This document shows, piece by piece, positions 25,808-34,485 of a DNA stretch of 45,958 nt. The notes beneath the pieces were generated by a model. It saw only the letters and a list, made by a program, of their open reading frames with translations, was not told where the DNA came from and did no database searches. The position numbers were made by a program, and so were the translations under genes. The DNA is from Parabacteroides sp. ZJ-118 (GTDB taxonomy: Bacteria > Bacteroidota > Bacteroidia > Bacteroidales > Tannerellaceae), in the NCBI RefSeq assembly GCF_011038785.1, contig NZ_JAAKDT010000026.1, positions 1 to 45,958 on the forward strand, written 5' to 3'. Position 1 is the first letter of the stretch, and each line of letters starts with the position of its first letter.

Positions 25808-28414
25808 ATGAAAATGAAACAACTGACAGTAGCGGTGATCACCCTCCTACTCACCGCCTCTTGTAGTGAAAAACAACAAGATTACCCTTTCCGTAATCCA
25901 GATCTTCCCTTGGAGGAACGTATTGACGACCTATTATCCCGGCTGACACCGGAAGAGAAAATCGGCCAAATGATGAACGTAACCCCCGCTATCGAGCGTC
26001 TGGGAATCCCGGCCTACGACTGGTGGAATGAGGCTCTTCACGGTGTGGCTCGTGCCGGACGTGCGACCGTATTTCCACAAGCGATCGCTATGGCGGCTAC
26101 CTTCGATGATAACGCCGTTCACGAGACCTTCACGATGGTCAGCGATGAGGCCCGTGCCAAATACCATCAATACCAAAAAGACAAGGAGTACGACCGTTAC
26201 AAAGGTCTTACTTTCTGGACCCCGAATATCAACATCTTCCGTGACCCTCGTTGGGGACGGGGTATGGAGACCTATGGAGAGGACCCTTACTTGACCGAGA
26301 AGATGGGTGTAGCCGTAACCCGTGGCTTGCAAGGTGATGATCCTAATTATTACAAGACACACGCTTGCGCCAAGCATTACGCCGTACACAGTGGTCCAGA
26401 ATGGAACCGCCACGAATTCAACGCAGAAGCTACCCCTCGTGACTTGTACGAGACCTATCTTCCGGCTTTCGAGGCATTGGTTAAGGAGGGCGATGTACAA
26501 GAGGTCATGTGTGCCTATAACCGTTTCGAGGGTAAACCTTGCTGTAGCAGCGACAAATTACTGATCGATATCCTGCGTAACAGTTGGGGGTACGACAATA
26601 TCATCCTGTCTGACTGCGGCGCTATCGATGATTTCTGGAGGAAAGACAAAAATACACCTCGCCATGAGACACACCCAGACGCCGAGAGCGCATCCGCCGA
26701 CGCCGTATTGAACGGCACCGATCTGGAATGTGGTGGTAGCTACCGTGCGTTAAACAAAGCCTTGACCGATGGCAAGATCTCGGAGAAAGACTTGGACGTA
26801 TCCTTACGCCGCCTACTGAAAGGCCGTTTCGAGCTAGGTATGTTCGATCCGGACGAGCGGGTTCCTTATTCTAAGATACCTTACAGCGTAGTCGAGAGCC
26901 CGGAGCATATCGCCAAGGCACTGGATATGGCACGTAAAAGTATCGTTTTGTTGAAAAACAAGAATAATACACTTCCCTTGGACAAGAATATCAAGAAGAT
27001 CGCCGTAGTCGGACCGAACGCAGCAGACTCTACCATGTTATGGGCCAACTACAATGGCTTCCCGACCAAGACCGTCACGATCGTGGAAGGTATCCGTAAT
27101 AAAGTCCCGAACGCAGAGGTTATCTACGAGCTGGGTTGTAACCATACCGCCGATTTTGTCGTGACAGACCTAGGTAGCCACATGTCTTCCACGGCGGGAC
27201 AGGGTTTCGCCTCCGAATTCTTCAACAATACCGAGTTCGAGGGTGCTCCCGTCTACAAAGGATTAGCGAAAGAACTTCATTATACCACCGGAGGCAACAC
27301 CCAATTCGCTCCAAACGTAAACTTGACGAACTTCACGGCTCGCTTCACGGGCGAGTTCGAGTCTCCGATGGATGGTCCTGTCGAGTTCAAACTATCCGGA
27401 AATGACGCTTTCCGGCTGTATATCGGTACGGAGAAGGTTGCCGAGGTATGGGAAAACGAATATGGAGCGGAAAGACTCTATACGCTAAACGCTAAGAAAG
27501 GAGAGAAATATCCCGTGAAGATCGAATATATGCAACGCACGGGTAGTGCGGACCTGAACTTTACAGTAGGCGTACGCACACCCGTAGATTTCCAAGCTAC
27601 GGCCGACAAGGTTAAAGACGCTGAAGTCATCGTATTTGTAGGTGGTATCTCTCCACGTCTGGAAGGTGAGGAAATGCCGGTAGACGCTGAAGGTTTCCGA
27701 AAGGGCGACCGCACGAATATCGAGATCCCAGCCGTACAAAGGGAGATGGCCAAAGCCTTGGTAGCCACCGGAAAGCCTGTGGTATACGTGGTATGTACGG
27801 GTAGTGCGTTGGCGTTGAATTGGGAGAACGATCATGTAAACGCTATCCTGAACGCTTGGTACGGCGGACAAGAAGGTGGAACAGCCGTGGCCGACGTCTT
27901 ATTCGGAGACTATAATCCGGCAGGACGCTTGCCGATCACGTTCTATAAATCCATAGATCAGCTTCCGGACTTCCAAGATTACAGCATGAAGGGCCGTACC
28001 TATCGTTACATGACGCAAACTCCGCTTTATCCGTTCGGTTACGGCTTGAGCTATACGACATTTGATTATAAGAACGCCAAGTTATCAAAGGATAAGATTG
28101 CTTCCAACGAATCGGTTACCCTCTCCTTCGATATCGCCAATACAGGCAAGATGGATGGTGACGAGGTCGCTCAGATCTACATCAAGAATCCGAACGATCC
28201 CGCCGGACCGTTAAAAGCGATGAAAGCATTCAAACGTGTCAACGTGAAGGCTAACAGCGAACAATCGGTTAGTATCCAGTTGGAACCGAAAGCTTTCCAA
28301 TCTTTCAATGACAATACACAAACCATGGAAGTTCGCCCGGGTAAATACCAAATCCTATATGGAGGTTCATCAGACGATAAAACACTGAAAAAGGTCCATT
28401 TAGAGATTGAATAA
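25808..28414 (+). CDS. Glycoside hydrolase family 3 lipoprotein with PA14 domain (beta-xylosidase/glucosidase type)
   Basis: An 868-residue envelope lipoprotein (signal ending LLLTASC) that should release single sugars from beta-linked oligosaccharides. The GH3 N-terminal barrel (about 30-340) has YDWWNEALHGVARAG, HACAKHYAVHSGPEWNRH and the nucleophile Asp269 in ILSDCGAIDDFW. A PA14 carbohydrate-binding insert lies at about 450-600 within the C-terminal GH3 domain, and a fibronectin-III-like domain ends the protein. YDWWNEALHG is typical of beta-xylosidases, but specificity in GH3 is hard to predict. It is monocistronic, with its own promoter and a strong terminator. Confidence 0.93.
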   Translation: MKMKQLTVAVITLLLTASCSEKQQDYPFRNPDLPLEERIDDLLSRLTPEEKIGQMMNVTPAIERLGIPAYDWWNEALHGVARAGRATVFPQAIAMAATFDDNAVHETFTMVSDEARAKYHQYQKDKEYDRYKGLTFWTPNINIFRDPRWGRGMETYGEDPYLTEKMGVAVTRGLQGDDPNYYKTHACAKHYAVHSGPEWNRHEFNAEATPRDLYETYLPAFEALVKEGDVQEVMCAYNRFEGKPCCSSDKLLIDILRNSWGYDNIILSDCGAIDDFWRKDKNTPRHETHPDAESASADAVLNGTDLECGGSYRALNKALTDGKISEKDLDVSLRRLLKGRFELGMFDPDERVPYSKIPYSVVESPEHIAKALDMARKSIVLLKNKNNTLPLDKNIKKIAVVGPNAADSTMLWANYNGFPTKTVTIVEGIRNKVPNAEVIYELGCNHTADFVVTDLGSHMSSTAGQGFASEFFNNTEFEGAPVYKGLAKELHYTTGGNTQFAPNVNLTNFTARFTGEFESPMDGPVEFKLSGNDAFRLYIGTEKVAEVWENEYGAERLYTLNAKKGEKYPVKIEYMQRTGSADLNFTVGVRTPVDFQATADKVKDAEVIVFVGGISPRLEGEEMPVDAEGFRKGDRTNIEIPAVQREMAKALVATGKPVVYVVCTGSALALNWENDHVNAILNAWYGGQEGGTAVADVLFGDYNPAGRLPITFYKSIDQLPDFQDYSMKGRTYRYMTQTPLYPFGYGLSYTTFDYKNAKLSKDKIASNESVTLSFDIANTGKMDGDEVAQIYIKNPNDPAGPLKAMKAFKRVNVKANSEQSVSIQLEPKAFQSFNDNTQTMEVRPGKYQILYGGSSDDKTLKKVHLEIE

Positions 28415-28423
28415 AAAACACTG

Positions 28424-28467
28424 TTATCTTCATGGCTGAACACTACTGTGTTCAGCCATGAAGATAA
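28424..28467. terminator. Bidirectional terminator, 20-bp perfect stem
   Basis: TTATCTTCATGGCTGAACAC at 28424-28443 is followed by TACT and then the exact reverse complement at 28448-28467. It lies between the convergent GH3 gene and the outer membrane protein gene, 3 bases beyond the stop of the latter. Confidence 0.8.
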
Positions 28468-28470
28468 TGA

Positions 28471-29709
28471 TCAAAATTCTTTAATCAGGAAAGACGGATT
28501 GACACGCATGTAAACCCCTGCCGTAAAACTCGTGGCACTTCCCATCGGTTGTTTTACTCCATCCGCATCATTCATATCTCCGGAGAGATGGTGAAAAACA
28601 TCCACATCCACTCCTATCGAGAAGCCTTTCGCCAGTTGCCGGGAATATTCCATCCCCAGGTAGATCATCCGCGGATGGTCGAACGTAGCCCTCTTGTCTA
28701 TCATCGAAGCTGCCCCGAAAAACGGGCTACCAAACATAGAGATGAAATCCTTGCAAGTCCAATACGATGTCTTCACCCGAAAATCATATATATCCGCAGA
28801 AGCACGGGCATACAAGCCATATCCGCTATCAAAAGGCCAGATCTCTCCCGCCTGCTGATAATAACCGGTAGCATCCAGTTCCACGTTCACGCTCCTGAAA
28901 ATACGATGACCTGTATTCCATACACCTCCGATACCGATCGCCCCATTCATCAAGGTTTGCACGGAATTGTTGAAGATCGTGTCAATCTCGCCTCCTCTGT
29001 GCTGCACCAATCCTTGCACCGGCGTATAGAAATGGAAACGGGAAGTCGGTTCGTTGTACTTTGCCCGTGAAGAGATCCCGACGGTAAACACCTCTTGATG
29101 CACATCCTCCCGGAAAATAAAGCTCTGCCAATTCACCCACACATCCAAGTCGAAAGCCTTCGAGTCATATAACAACTGCAAGCCAGCCTCAGGATCGCAA
29201 GTCAAATTTAATTCCGGATTATAAAGGGGATCTATCAAATTATGGTTAGAAGCGCCGTAAATATTTCCCAGCACGATGTTCACATGATCCGAGAGAGTCA
29301 TCTGCGCCCGGAAATAGGGCAACACATGTACCCCTTTTTGGTATTGGTTTCCCTTCCAATAGGCAATATCCTGATAAGCCATGCTCGGATATTTATTCGC
29401 CCCATGGTAGATCAACAGATGGACACCCGCCTCCAATTTGATATTCCGCAAGGGATAATAAACCGCTTTACCCTGTACCCAGAGCCCTGGCAACGAATAC
29501 CCTTTGGTAAATTGACCTGTATATTCGTTATCCTTGAAGAAGCTGATATTATCCAACTCCACGGACAACTCCCGGGCCTTCTCCGGGTCGATATGATAAT
29601 CTGTCTTATAGACATGATCCACGATCTGCGCTTTTAGCGAAGGAGGCACGTCCCCCAACCCCATCAAGCAAAGACCCACAATGAGGCTCCTGACTCCTAT
29701 ATTTTTCAT
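28471..29709 (-). CDS. Predicted outer membrane protein of unknown function
   Basis: A 412-residue exported protein. I chose the ATG at 29709, where MKNIGVRSLIVGLCLMGLGD gives a signal peptide; the frame is open to 29781 but that part is rich in Cys and not needed. The mature protein is rich in aromatic, amphipathic strands (YYPLRNIKLEAGVHLLIYHG, VNVELDATGYYQQAG, GFSIGVDVDVFHHLSGDM) ending in FLIKEF, with terminal Phe, as expected for an outer membrane barrel. I do not recognise a named family. It follows the RRM gene but a terminator separates them. Confidence 0.75.
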   Translation of the reverse strand: MKNIGVRSLIVGLCLMGLGDVPPSLKAQIVDHVYKTDYHIDPEKARELSVELDNISFFKDNEYTGQFTKGYSLPGLWVQGKAVYYPLRNIKLEAGVHLLIYHGANKYPSMAYQDIAYWKGNQYQKGVHVLPYFRAQMTLSDHVNIVLGNIYGASNHNLIDPLYNPELNLTCDPEAGLQLLYDSKAFDLDVWVNWQSFIFREDVHQEVFTVGISSRAKYNEPTSRFHFYTPVQGLVQHRGGEIDTIFNNSVQTLMNGAIGIGGVWNTGHRIFRSVNVELDATGYYQQAGEIWPFDSGYGLYARASADIYDFRVKTSYWTCKDFISMFGSPFFGAASMIDKRATFDHPRMIYLGMEYSRQLAKGFSIGVDVDVFHHLSGDMNDADGVKQPMGSATSFTAGVYMRVNPSFLIKEF

Positions 29710-29758
29710 CTCTCTTAAAATTTCTCGCGAACATAAGCAAAATACGCACAAAAAAGAA

Positions 29759-29795
29759 AGCGAGGAAACGGAAGTTTTCACCTCGTTTCCTCGCT
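29759..29795 (-). terminator. Terminator of the RRM gene
   Basis: AGCGAGGAAACG at 29759-29770 pairs perfectly with CGTTTCCTCGCT at 29784-29795. T-rich sequence follows on both strands, so it can work in both directions; the nearest upstream gene is the RRM gene on the minus strand. Confidence 0.85.
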
Positions 29796-29832
29796 TTTTC
29801 GTCTTATTTTAAAAATTTCTTCCTTCTAAAAT

Positions 29833-30078
29833 TCAACGTCTGGGAATCGCTTCTTTAACAACCATCTGACGACCTTCGTACTCAGCTTGATTCAACTCCT
29901 CGATAGCTTTTTGAGCCTCGACAGCGTTAGGCATCTCAGCGAAAGCGAAGCCCTTAGAACGTTTTGTGTCACGATCAACAATGATTTTAACTGAGTCTAC
30001 GACACCATACTCTTCCAGAATCTGTTGCAAGTCCGATTCTCTTACCCGATAATTCAGGTTTCCAATGTAAATATTCAT
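29833..30078 (-). CDS. RRM-type RNA-binding protein
   Basis: An 81-residue protein that is a single RNA recognition motif. RNP2 is IYIGNL at residues 3-8 and RNP1 is KGFAFAEM at 42-49, with the beta-alpha-beta spacing intact. Such small RRM proteins are abundant in Bacteroidota, which lack Hfq, and are thought to act as global RNA chaperones. It lacks the basic or RGG-rich tail found in some paralogs, ending VVKEAIPRR. It has its own terminator and a roughly 350-base upstream region without genes. Confidence 0.93.
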   Translation of the reverse strand: MNIYIGNLNYRVRESDLQQILEEYGVVDSVKIIVDRDTKRSKGFAFAEMPNAVEAQKAIEELNQAEYEGRQMVVKEAIPRR

Positions 30079-30428
30079 ACGAAAATGATATAAAAAATAA
30101 AGATTAATAATAAAACAAGGATGGTTGGTGAAGTCAATCTCTAAAAGAAAGTATCATCATCGCTGATGAATAAATGCTAAAAGATAAAAGAGCTATACAA
30201 ACTATCTTTTGTTCATGACACAAAGGAAAGCATTCTATTTGAATTAGCAACTATAAAACGATATTTATTTTCAAAAAAACATTCAGGCTCTTTATGACCT
30301 CTTTGTTTTTCTAACCAGACAGTCCCGATTTATAGAAATTTTGACCAATTATATCAACTATATAGCCTAAAACTATCTCAGAAATCTCGTAACTTTGCAA
30401 AATTATTATCAAGAGATAAATAAAGGTT
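30079..30428. other. Gene-free divergent region
   Basis: An A/T-rich 350-bp region between the RRM gene and the four-gene cluster. It must hold promoters for both. The only exact -7 box I can support is TAACTTTG for the plus strand at 30390-30397. No hairpin with T-tract or coding frame was found. Confidence 0.6.
30390..30397 (+). promoter_or_regulatory. -7 box of the headgroup-type cluster
   Basis: TAACTTTG matches TAnnTTTG exactly and lies 31 bases before the first ATG at 30429. No TTTG stands at the usual -33 distance. Confidence 0.5.
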
Positions 30429-31127
30429 ATGGATTATGCGATCATTGCCGCCGGCGAAGGATCCCGCTTGGCGCAAGAAGGTGTTAAATGGCCAAAGCCT
30501 CTGGTTAGGCTCAACGGTGTCACTCTGATAGATCGGTTGATAAATGTTTTTTTGAAAAATAACGCTACCTCTATCCGTATCATCATAAACGAGGAGATGA
30601 CCGAGGTGCAGGATTACCTGAAGAACCGGCGACTGCCTGTACCCTTTTACCTATTGGTAAAATCCACCCCGAGCTCTATGCACAGCTTCTACGAGCTGAG
30701 TCATTATCTGGACGGCGATAAGATTTGTTTAACTACCGTAGATACAATCTTCAAGGAAGAAGAGTTCAGCGGCTACATCCAACAGTTCATTCAAGAGGAT
30801 GAACTGGACGGACTGATGGCCGTCACCGATTTTATTGATGACGAGAAGCCCTTATATGTAGAAACAGAGAACGGACTTTACATCCGGAATTTCCTAGACC
30901 AGGCAGACGGTGATTGCCGTTACATATCGGGAGGTATCTATTGTTTGAGGCGTCCGGCTTTGGGGGTATTGAACAACGCCATCTCGCAGGGAATGTCGAG
31001 AATGCGCAATTATCAACGGCAGCTCATCGCCGAGGGGTTGAGGCTAAAGGCCTATCCTTTCAGCAAGATCATCGACGTGGATCACGCCGAAGACATTTTG
31101 AAAGCCGAATCATTTTTAACGTCATAA
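30429..31127 (+). CDS. Nucleotidyltransferase (sugar-1-phosphate / alcohol-phosphate type)
   Basis: A 232-residue cytoplasmic protein with the NTP-transferase Rossmann fold. The nucleotide loop is AIIAAGEGSRLAQEGVKWPKP at residues 4-24, and the metal-binding Asp is in ICLTTVDTIF. Family members couple NTP with a phosphorylated sugar or alcohol to give an NDP-activated product. It is the first gene of a four-gene cluster; the CDP-alcohol phosphotransferase two genes on suggests the product is CDP-linked, as with inositol-1-phosphate or choline-phosphate cytidylyltransferases. The actual substrate cannot be read from the sequence. Confidence 0.87.
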   Translation: MDYAIIAAGEGSRLAQEGVKWPKPLVRLNGVTLIDRLINVFLKNNATSIRIIINEEMTEVQDYLKNRRLPVPFYLLVKSTPSSMHSFYELSHYLDGDKICLTTVDTIFKEEEFSGYIQQFIQEDELDGLMAVTDFIDDEKPLYVETENGLYIRNFLDQADGDCRYISGGIYCLRRPALGVLNNAISQGMSRMRNYQRQLIAEGLRLKAYPFSKIIDVDHAEDILKAESFLTS

Positions 31128-31143
31128 AGAATACTGTCTAACA

Positions 31144-32007
31144 ATGAGTAAATTAATTTTAGCAGGTATCCGCAGAGGAAATCAATTCTCCCCCAATCAT
31201 ATCGGAAACGACGCAGCGATCTTCGCCTTGACAGCCGAGCATTTACGAAAATTGGGATGCGATGTAAACGAATATATCGAATCGGATCTGCTGCTACAAG
31301 ACCCGAAAGAAAAGGGTATCTTTAATATGGTGAGAGACTGGAAGTCCATCCATAGGCTGCAAGAACTAGAGGCTAAAAATTATTTCGTGGTGAACTCGGG
31401 TTATGGGATCGAGAATTGTACCCGTGAGAAAATGACTCGCCTCTTATTAACCAACCACATCTCCCATCCGGAAAGCTTAATCCTACGGACAGATGAGGAT
31501 CCGACAGAAGCCCTTGAGAAAGCCGGTTTCTTTAATTGCTGGATCAAACGGGGAGATTTCCACGCCATCCACCGGGAAGACGTCACCTACGTGAGAAACC
31601 CGGAAGAGGCGAGAAGCATATTGAAGGAATACGCCATCCGCGGCATCCCGTCGGCGGTAATCAATGAGCATCTGGTAGGCGACTTAGTGAAATTTTATGG
31701 GGTAGCTGGAACCGATTTCTTTTATTGGTTCTATCCGTCGAACATGCATCATAGTAAATTTGGTTTAGAGGCTATCAATGGAACAGCGAAGGGGATCCCC
31801 TTCGACGAAGCGCAGCTTCGTCTGCTCTGCCACAAGGCCGCGGAGGTATTGAACGTGCATATATACGGGGGAGATTGTATCGTCTCCGAGGATGGTGTCA
31901 TGCGCATTATCGATTTCAACGATTGGCCTAGTTTTGCCCCTTGCCGAGAAGAAGCGGCGGCAAACATCGCACGTCGCATCTGGGATCTTATGCGAGAACA
32001 CGTCTAA
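31144..32007 (+). CDS. ATP-grasp-like protein of unknown substrate
   Basis: A 287-residue protein whose C-terminal half looks like an ATP-grasp fold: SAVINEHLVGDLVKFYGVAG, then VLNVHIYGGDCIVSEDGVMR and IIDFNDWPSFAPCREEAA, where Asp and Asn would bind Mg-ATP. The N-terminal part (LILAGIRRGNQFSPNH) is a Rossmann-like domain. ATP-grasp enzymes form a bond between a carboxylate and an amine or similar, or phosphorylate a small molecule. It starts 16 bases after the nucleotidyltransferase stop and so belongs to the same pathway. No named family is recognised with certainty. Confidence 0.72.
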   Translation: MSKLILAGIRRGNQFSPNHIGNDAAIFALTAEHLRKLGCDVNEYIESDLLLQDPKEKGIFNMVRDWKSIHRLQELEAKNYFVVNSGYGIENCTREKMTRLLLTNHISHPESLILRTDEDPTEALEKAGFFNCWIKRGDFHAIHREDVTYVRNPEEARSILKEYAIRGIPSAVINEHLVGDLVKFYGVAGTDFFYWFYPSNMHHSKFGLEAINGTAKGIPFDEAQLRLLCHKAAEVLNVHIYGGDCIVSEDGVMRIIDFNDWPSFAPCREEAAANIARRIWDLMREHV

Positions 32008-32029
32008 AATCATTTTAACAAAATCAATC

Positions 32030-32935
32030 ATGAGTAAGACTAAGTCTACTCCCAGTCTAGAGTCAACCTTAAAATCTTTGGACACCGAGGAGTTTATCGA
32101 TATTCATTTCTATCGTCCCATTGGCTACCAATGGGCTTTGTTCTTCAATAGATTAGGGGTATCGCCCAATAGCATCACGATCGCCAGCATCTTTATCGGT
32201 ATAACGGCAGGTATCTGTTTCTATTACCAGAGCCTCGCCATCAACGTGATCGGCATGCTGCTGTTAATCTGGGCAAATTCGTATGATAGCGCGGATGGGC
32301 AATTGGCCCGTATGACCGGACAGAAAAGTGCCTTGGGACGTATCTTGGACGGTACCGCCGGCGATTTCTGGTTTATCGCTATCTATGCAGCGATTTGTTT
32401 GCGCCTCACGCCAGAATGGGGAATATGGATTTGGCTATTGGCGGCTACGACGGGATTCTTCCATAGCAAGCAAGCAGCCATGGCAGATTATTATCGTAAT
32501 ATTCACTTGTTGTTCTTGAAAGGTAAATCGGGTAGCGAGCTCTCCCACTCTCCCCAATTGAAGGAGAATTATAAGAAGATGAGTTGGAAGCATGACTTTA
32601 TCTATAAATTGTTTGAGGCCTTCTACATCAATTATACGGTAGGTCAAGAGGCGTGGACTCCTAAATTCCAACACATGATGAACATCATCCGTGAGAAATA
32701 CGATGGACAAGCGCCGGAATGGTTCCGTAAGGCTTTCCGTACGAAGAGCTTGCCATTGATGAAATATACGAACATGCTATCATTCAATACCCGGGTGATC
32801 GCTCTGTTTGTCAGCATTTTCATCGACATGCCTTGGCTGTATTTCGTATTCGAGCTGACCGTATTAAACTCGATGTTGCTCTATATGACCAAAAAGCATG
32901 AGTATATTTGTGAAGGTTTCAGCAAGCAATTATAA
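32030..32935 (+). CDS. CDP-alcohol phosphatidyltransferase family membrane enzyme
   Basis: Transfers a phospho-alcohol from CDP-alcohol to a second alcohol, usually in phospholipid synthesis. The 301-residue protein has about six membrane helices. The signature starts Asp86-x2-Asp89-Gly90-x2-Ala93-Arg94-x8-Gly103-x3-Asp107, as it should, but the next Asp is at 112, giving x4 where the canonical motif has x3. I chose the ATG at 32030; the frame is open to 31892 but that overlaps the preceding gene. It begins 22 bases after the ATP-grasp gene. The acceptor could be a lipid or a soluble alcohol. Confidence 0.88.
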   Translation: MSKTKSTPSLESTLKSLDTEEFIDIHFYRPIGYQWALFFNRLGVSPNSITIASIFIGITAGICFYYQSLAINVIGMLLLIWANSYDSADGQLARMTGQKSALGRILDGTAGDFWFIAIYAAICLRLTPEWGIWIWLLAATTGFFHSKQAAMADYYRNIHLLFLKGKSGSELSHSPQLKENYKKMSWKHDFIYKLFEAFYINYTVGQEAWTPKFQHMMNIIREKYDGQAPEWFRKAFRTKSLPLMKYTNMLSFNTRVIALFVSIFIDMPWLYFVFELTVLNSMLLYMTKKHEYICEGFSKQL

Positions 32936-32956
32936 CGTTTTTTATCCCATTCGATT

Positions 32957-33679
32957 ATGTTCAATTTAGACAAAGTAAAAGGAATCCTCTTTGATTACGG
33001 CGGAACGATAGATAGTAACGGCATGCACTGGGCAGAGGTGATCTGGATGGCATATGAGGCCTCGAAGGTTCCCGTATCCAAAGCGGTTTTCCGGGATGCC
33101 TATGTACATGGAGAAAGAACGCTTGGAAGGAATCCGATCGTAGAGCCTCATCATACGTTTCTGGATATGTTGCGCTTGAAAAGCGATTTACAAATCCAAT
33201 GGATGAAAGACAGCGGGCATTTGTCTGCCGAGGTGATTACCCCGGAACTATCGGAACAATTAGCGGATTGGTGTTACGAATACGCCCGGAAGGCAATTGA
33301 TAACGCCCGGCCCATACTGGAGCGATTGAAGGAACGATACCCATTAATATTGGTGTCGAACTTCTATGGGAACATAGAATCTGTGTTGAAAGATTTCGGT
33401 TTGGATCATTTATTCGGCGCCATCGTGGAATCGGCAGTCGTAGGTATCCGTAAGCCGGACCCGGCAATCTTCCAATTAGGGGTGGATAGACTGGGATTTC
33501 CCCCTGACGAGATTGTTGTCGTAGGTGATTCCTATGATAAGGATATCGTCCCCGCCACCCGGATCGGATGCCAGACAATCTGGCTAAAAAGTATCGGTTG
33601 GAGCGCCTACAGAGGGGATGAGACAGCCGATATCGTATTATCCGACTTCACGGAGATAAAGCAAGTGTTCGCTTTATAA
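32957..33679 (+). CDS. HAD-superfamily protein with a modified motif I
   Basis: A 240-residue HAD protein, last of the four-gene cluster, 21 bases after the membrane enzyme. Motif I reads GILFDYGGTIDSNG: nucleophile Asp13 is present but the usual acid/base Asp two residues on is Gly15. Motif II is LILVSNFYGN, the Lys lies in VVGIRKPDPAIF, and motif III is VVVGDSYDKDIVPA. Haloacid dehalogenase-type members also lack the second Asp, but the pathway suggests a phosphatase removing a phosphate from a cluster product. The catalytic type is uncertain. Confidence 0.85.
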   Translation: MFNLDKVKGILFDYGGTIDSNGMHWAEVIWMAYEASKVPVSKAVFRDAYVHGERTLGRNPIVEPHHTFLDMLRLKSDLQIQWMKDSGHLSAEVITPELSEQLADWCYEYARKAIDNARPILERLKERYPLILVSNFYGNIESVLKDFGLDHLFGAIVESAVVGIRKPDPAIFQLGVDRLGFPPDEIVVVGDSYDKDIVPATRIGCQTIWLKSIGWSAYRGDETADIVLSDFTEIKQVFAL

Positions 33680-33690
33680 AATAAACAAGA

Positions 33691-33719
33691 GGGGACTATC
33701 CGGTAAAGAGACAGTCCCC
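33691..33719. terminator. Hairpin between convergent HAD and OmpA genes
   Basis: GGGGACT at 33691-33697 pairs with AGTCCCC at 33713-33719 with partial pairing inside the loop. It ends the four-gene cluster transcript and may serve the OmpA gene from the other side. The T-tract is weak. Confidence 0.65.
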
Positions 33720-33772
33720 AAATTCATATACTATAACCTGCTCGATTCTGGCAGGAATAGCTTAAAAAATAC

Positions 33773-34453
33773 TTATCGAAGCGTTCCTTGTTGAGCCTCT
33801 TGGATCATCTTCTGATTGGCCAAGATCACGATCTCAACACGACGGTTCAACGATCGACCCTCGGGAGTGTCATTGCTAGCCACGGGATCGTGTATACCCT
33901 TGCCCTCATAAACCATACGATCCGTGCTTACACCCTGCATCATCAGATAATCGTAAACGCTCTTCGCACGTTTCTCGGACAAGGTCTGGTTATAATCCAC
34001 CTTACCGGTGTTATCCGTAAAACCGATGATTCGGATATCCGTATCCGGATTGGCCTTCAAACTGGTAGCGAAGTTGCGCAAGGCACTCTTAGAAGCGTCG
34101 CTCAACGTACTCGAGTTCGTGGCGAACAAGATTCCGGAGTCAAAAGTAACCTTCAAAGCCTCACCATTGTTCACGCTCTCGATCTTCGTGTCCTCAGGCA
34201 GAGTAGCTTCTAACTCCTTCTTCTGCTTATCCATTTTCTTACCGATTAACGCACCGGCCGTACCACCCACGGCCGCACCAACCACGGCACCCAATGCAGT
34301 ATTTCCAGCCAAGGCTCCAACGCCAGCTCCAACAGCGGCACCCCCGCCTACACCGATCGCTGTACCCTTCGCCGTGTTATTCCACGTTCCGCAACTCGTA
34401 AACACTACTGCCACACATAGCAGTAAAACAGACAATAATTTAATGCTCCTCAT
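33773..34453 (-). CDS. OmpA-family lipoprotein with glycine-zipper segment
   Basis: A 226-residue outer membrane lipoprotein (signal ending VVFTSCG) that should anchor the membrane to peptidoglycan. After the signal comes a glycine-zipper region of about 28-72 (GTAIGVGGGAAVGAGVGALA, AVVGAAVGGTAGALIG). An OmpA-like domain follows at about 100-215 with the peptidoglycan-binding residues in IIGFTDNTGKVDYNQTLSE and NRRVEIVI. The layout equals that of YiaD. Its 5' region carries the 90-bp block also found upstream of cas1. Confidence 0.92.
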   Translation of the reverse strand: MRSIKLLSVLLLCVAVVFTSCGTWNNTAKGTAIGVGGGAAVGAGVGALAGNTALGAVVGAAVGGTAGALIGKKMDKQKKELEATLPEDTKIESVNNGEALKVTFDSGILFATNSSTLSDASKSALRNFATSLKANPDTDIRIIGFTDNTGKVDYNQTLSEKRAKSVYDYLMMQGVSTDRMVYEGKGIHDPVASNDTPEGRSLNRRVEIVILANQKMIQEAQQGTLR

Positions 34454-34485
34454 TCCTCTTCTACAATTTCACTTAAAACAATTTA

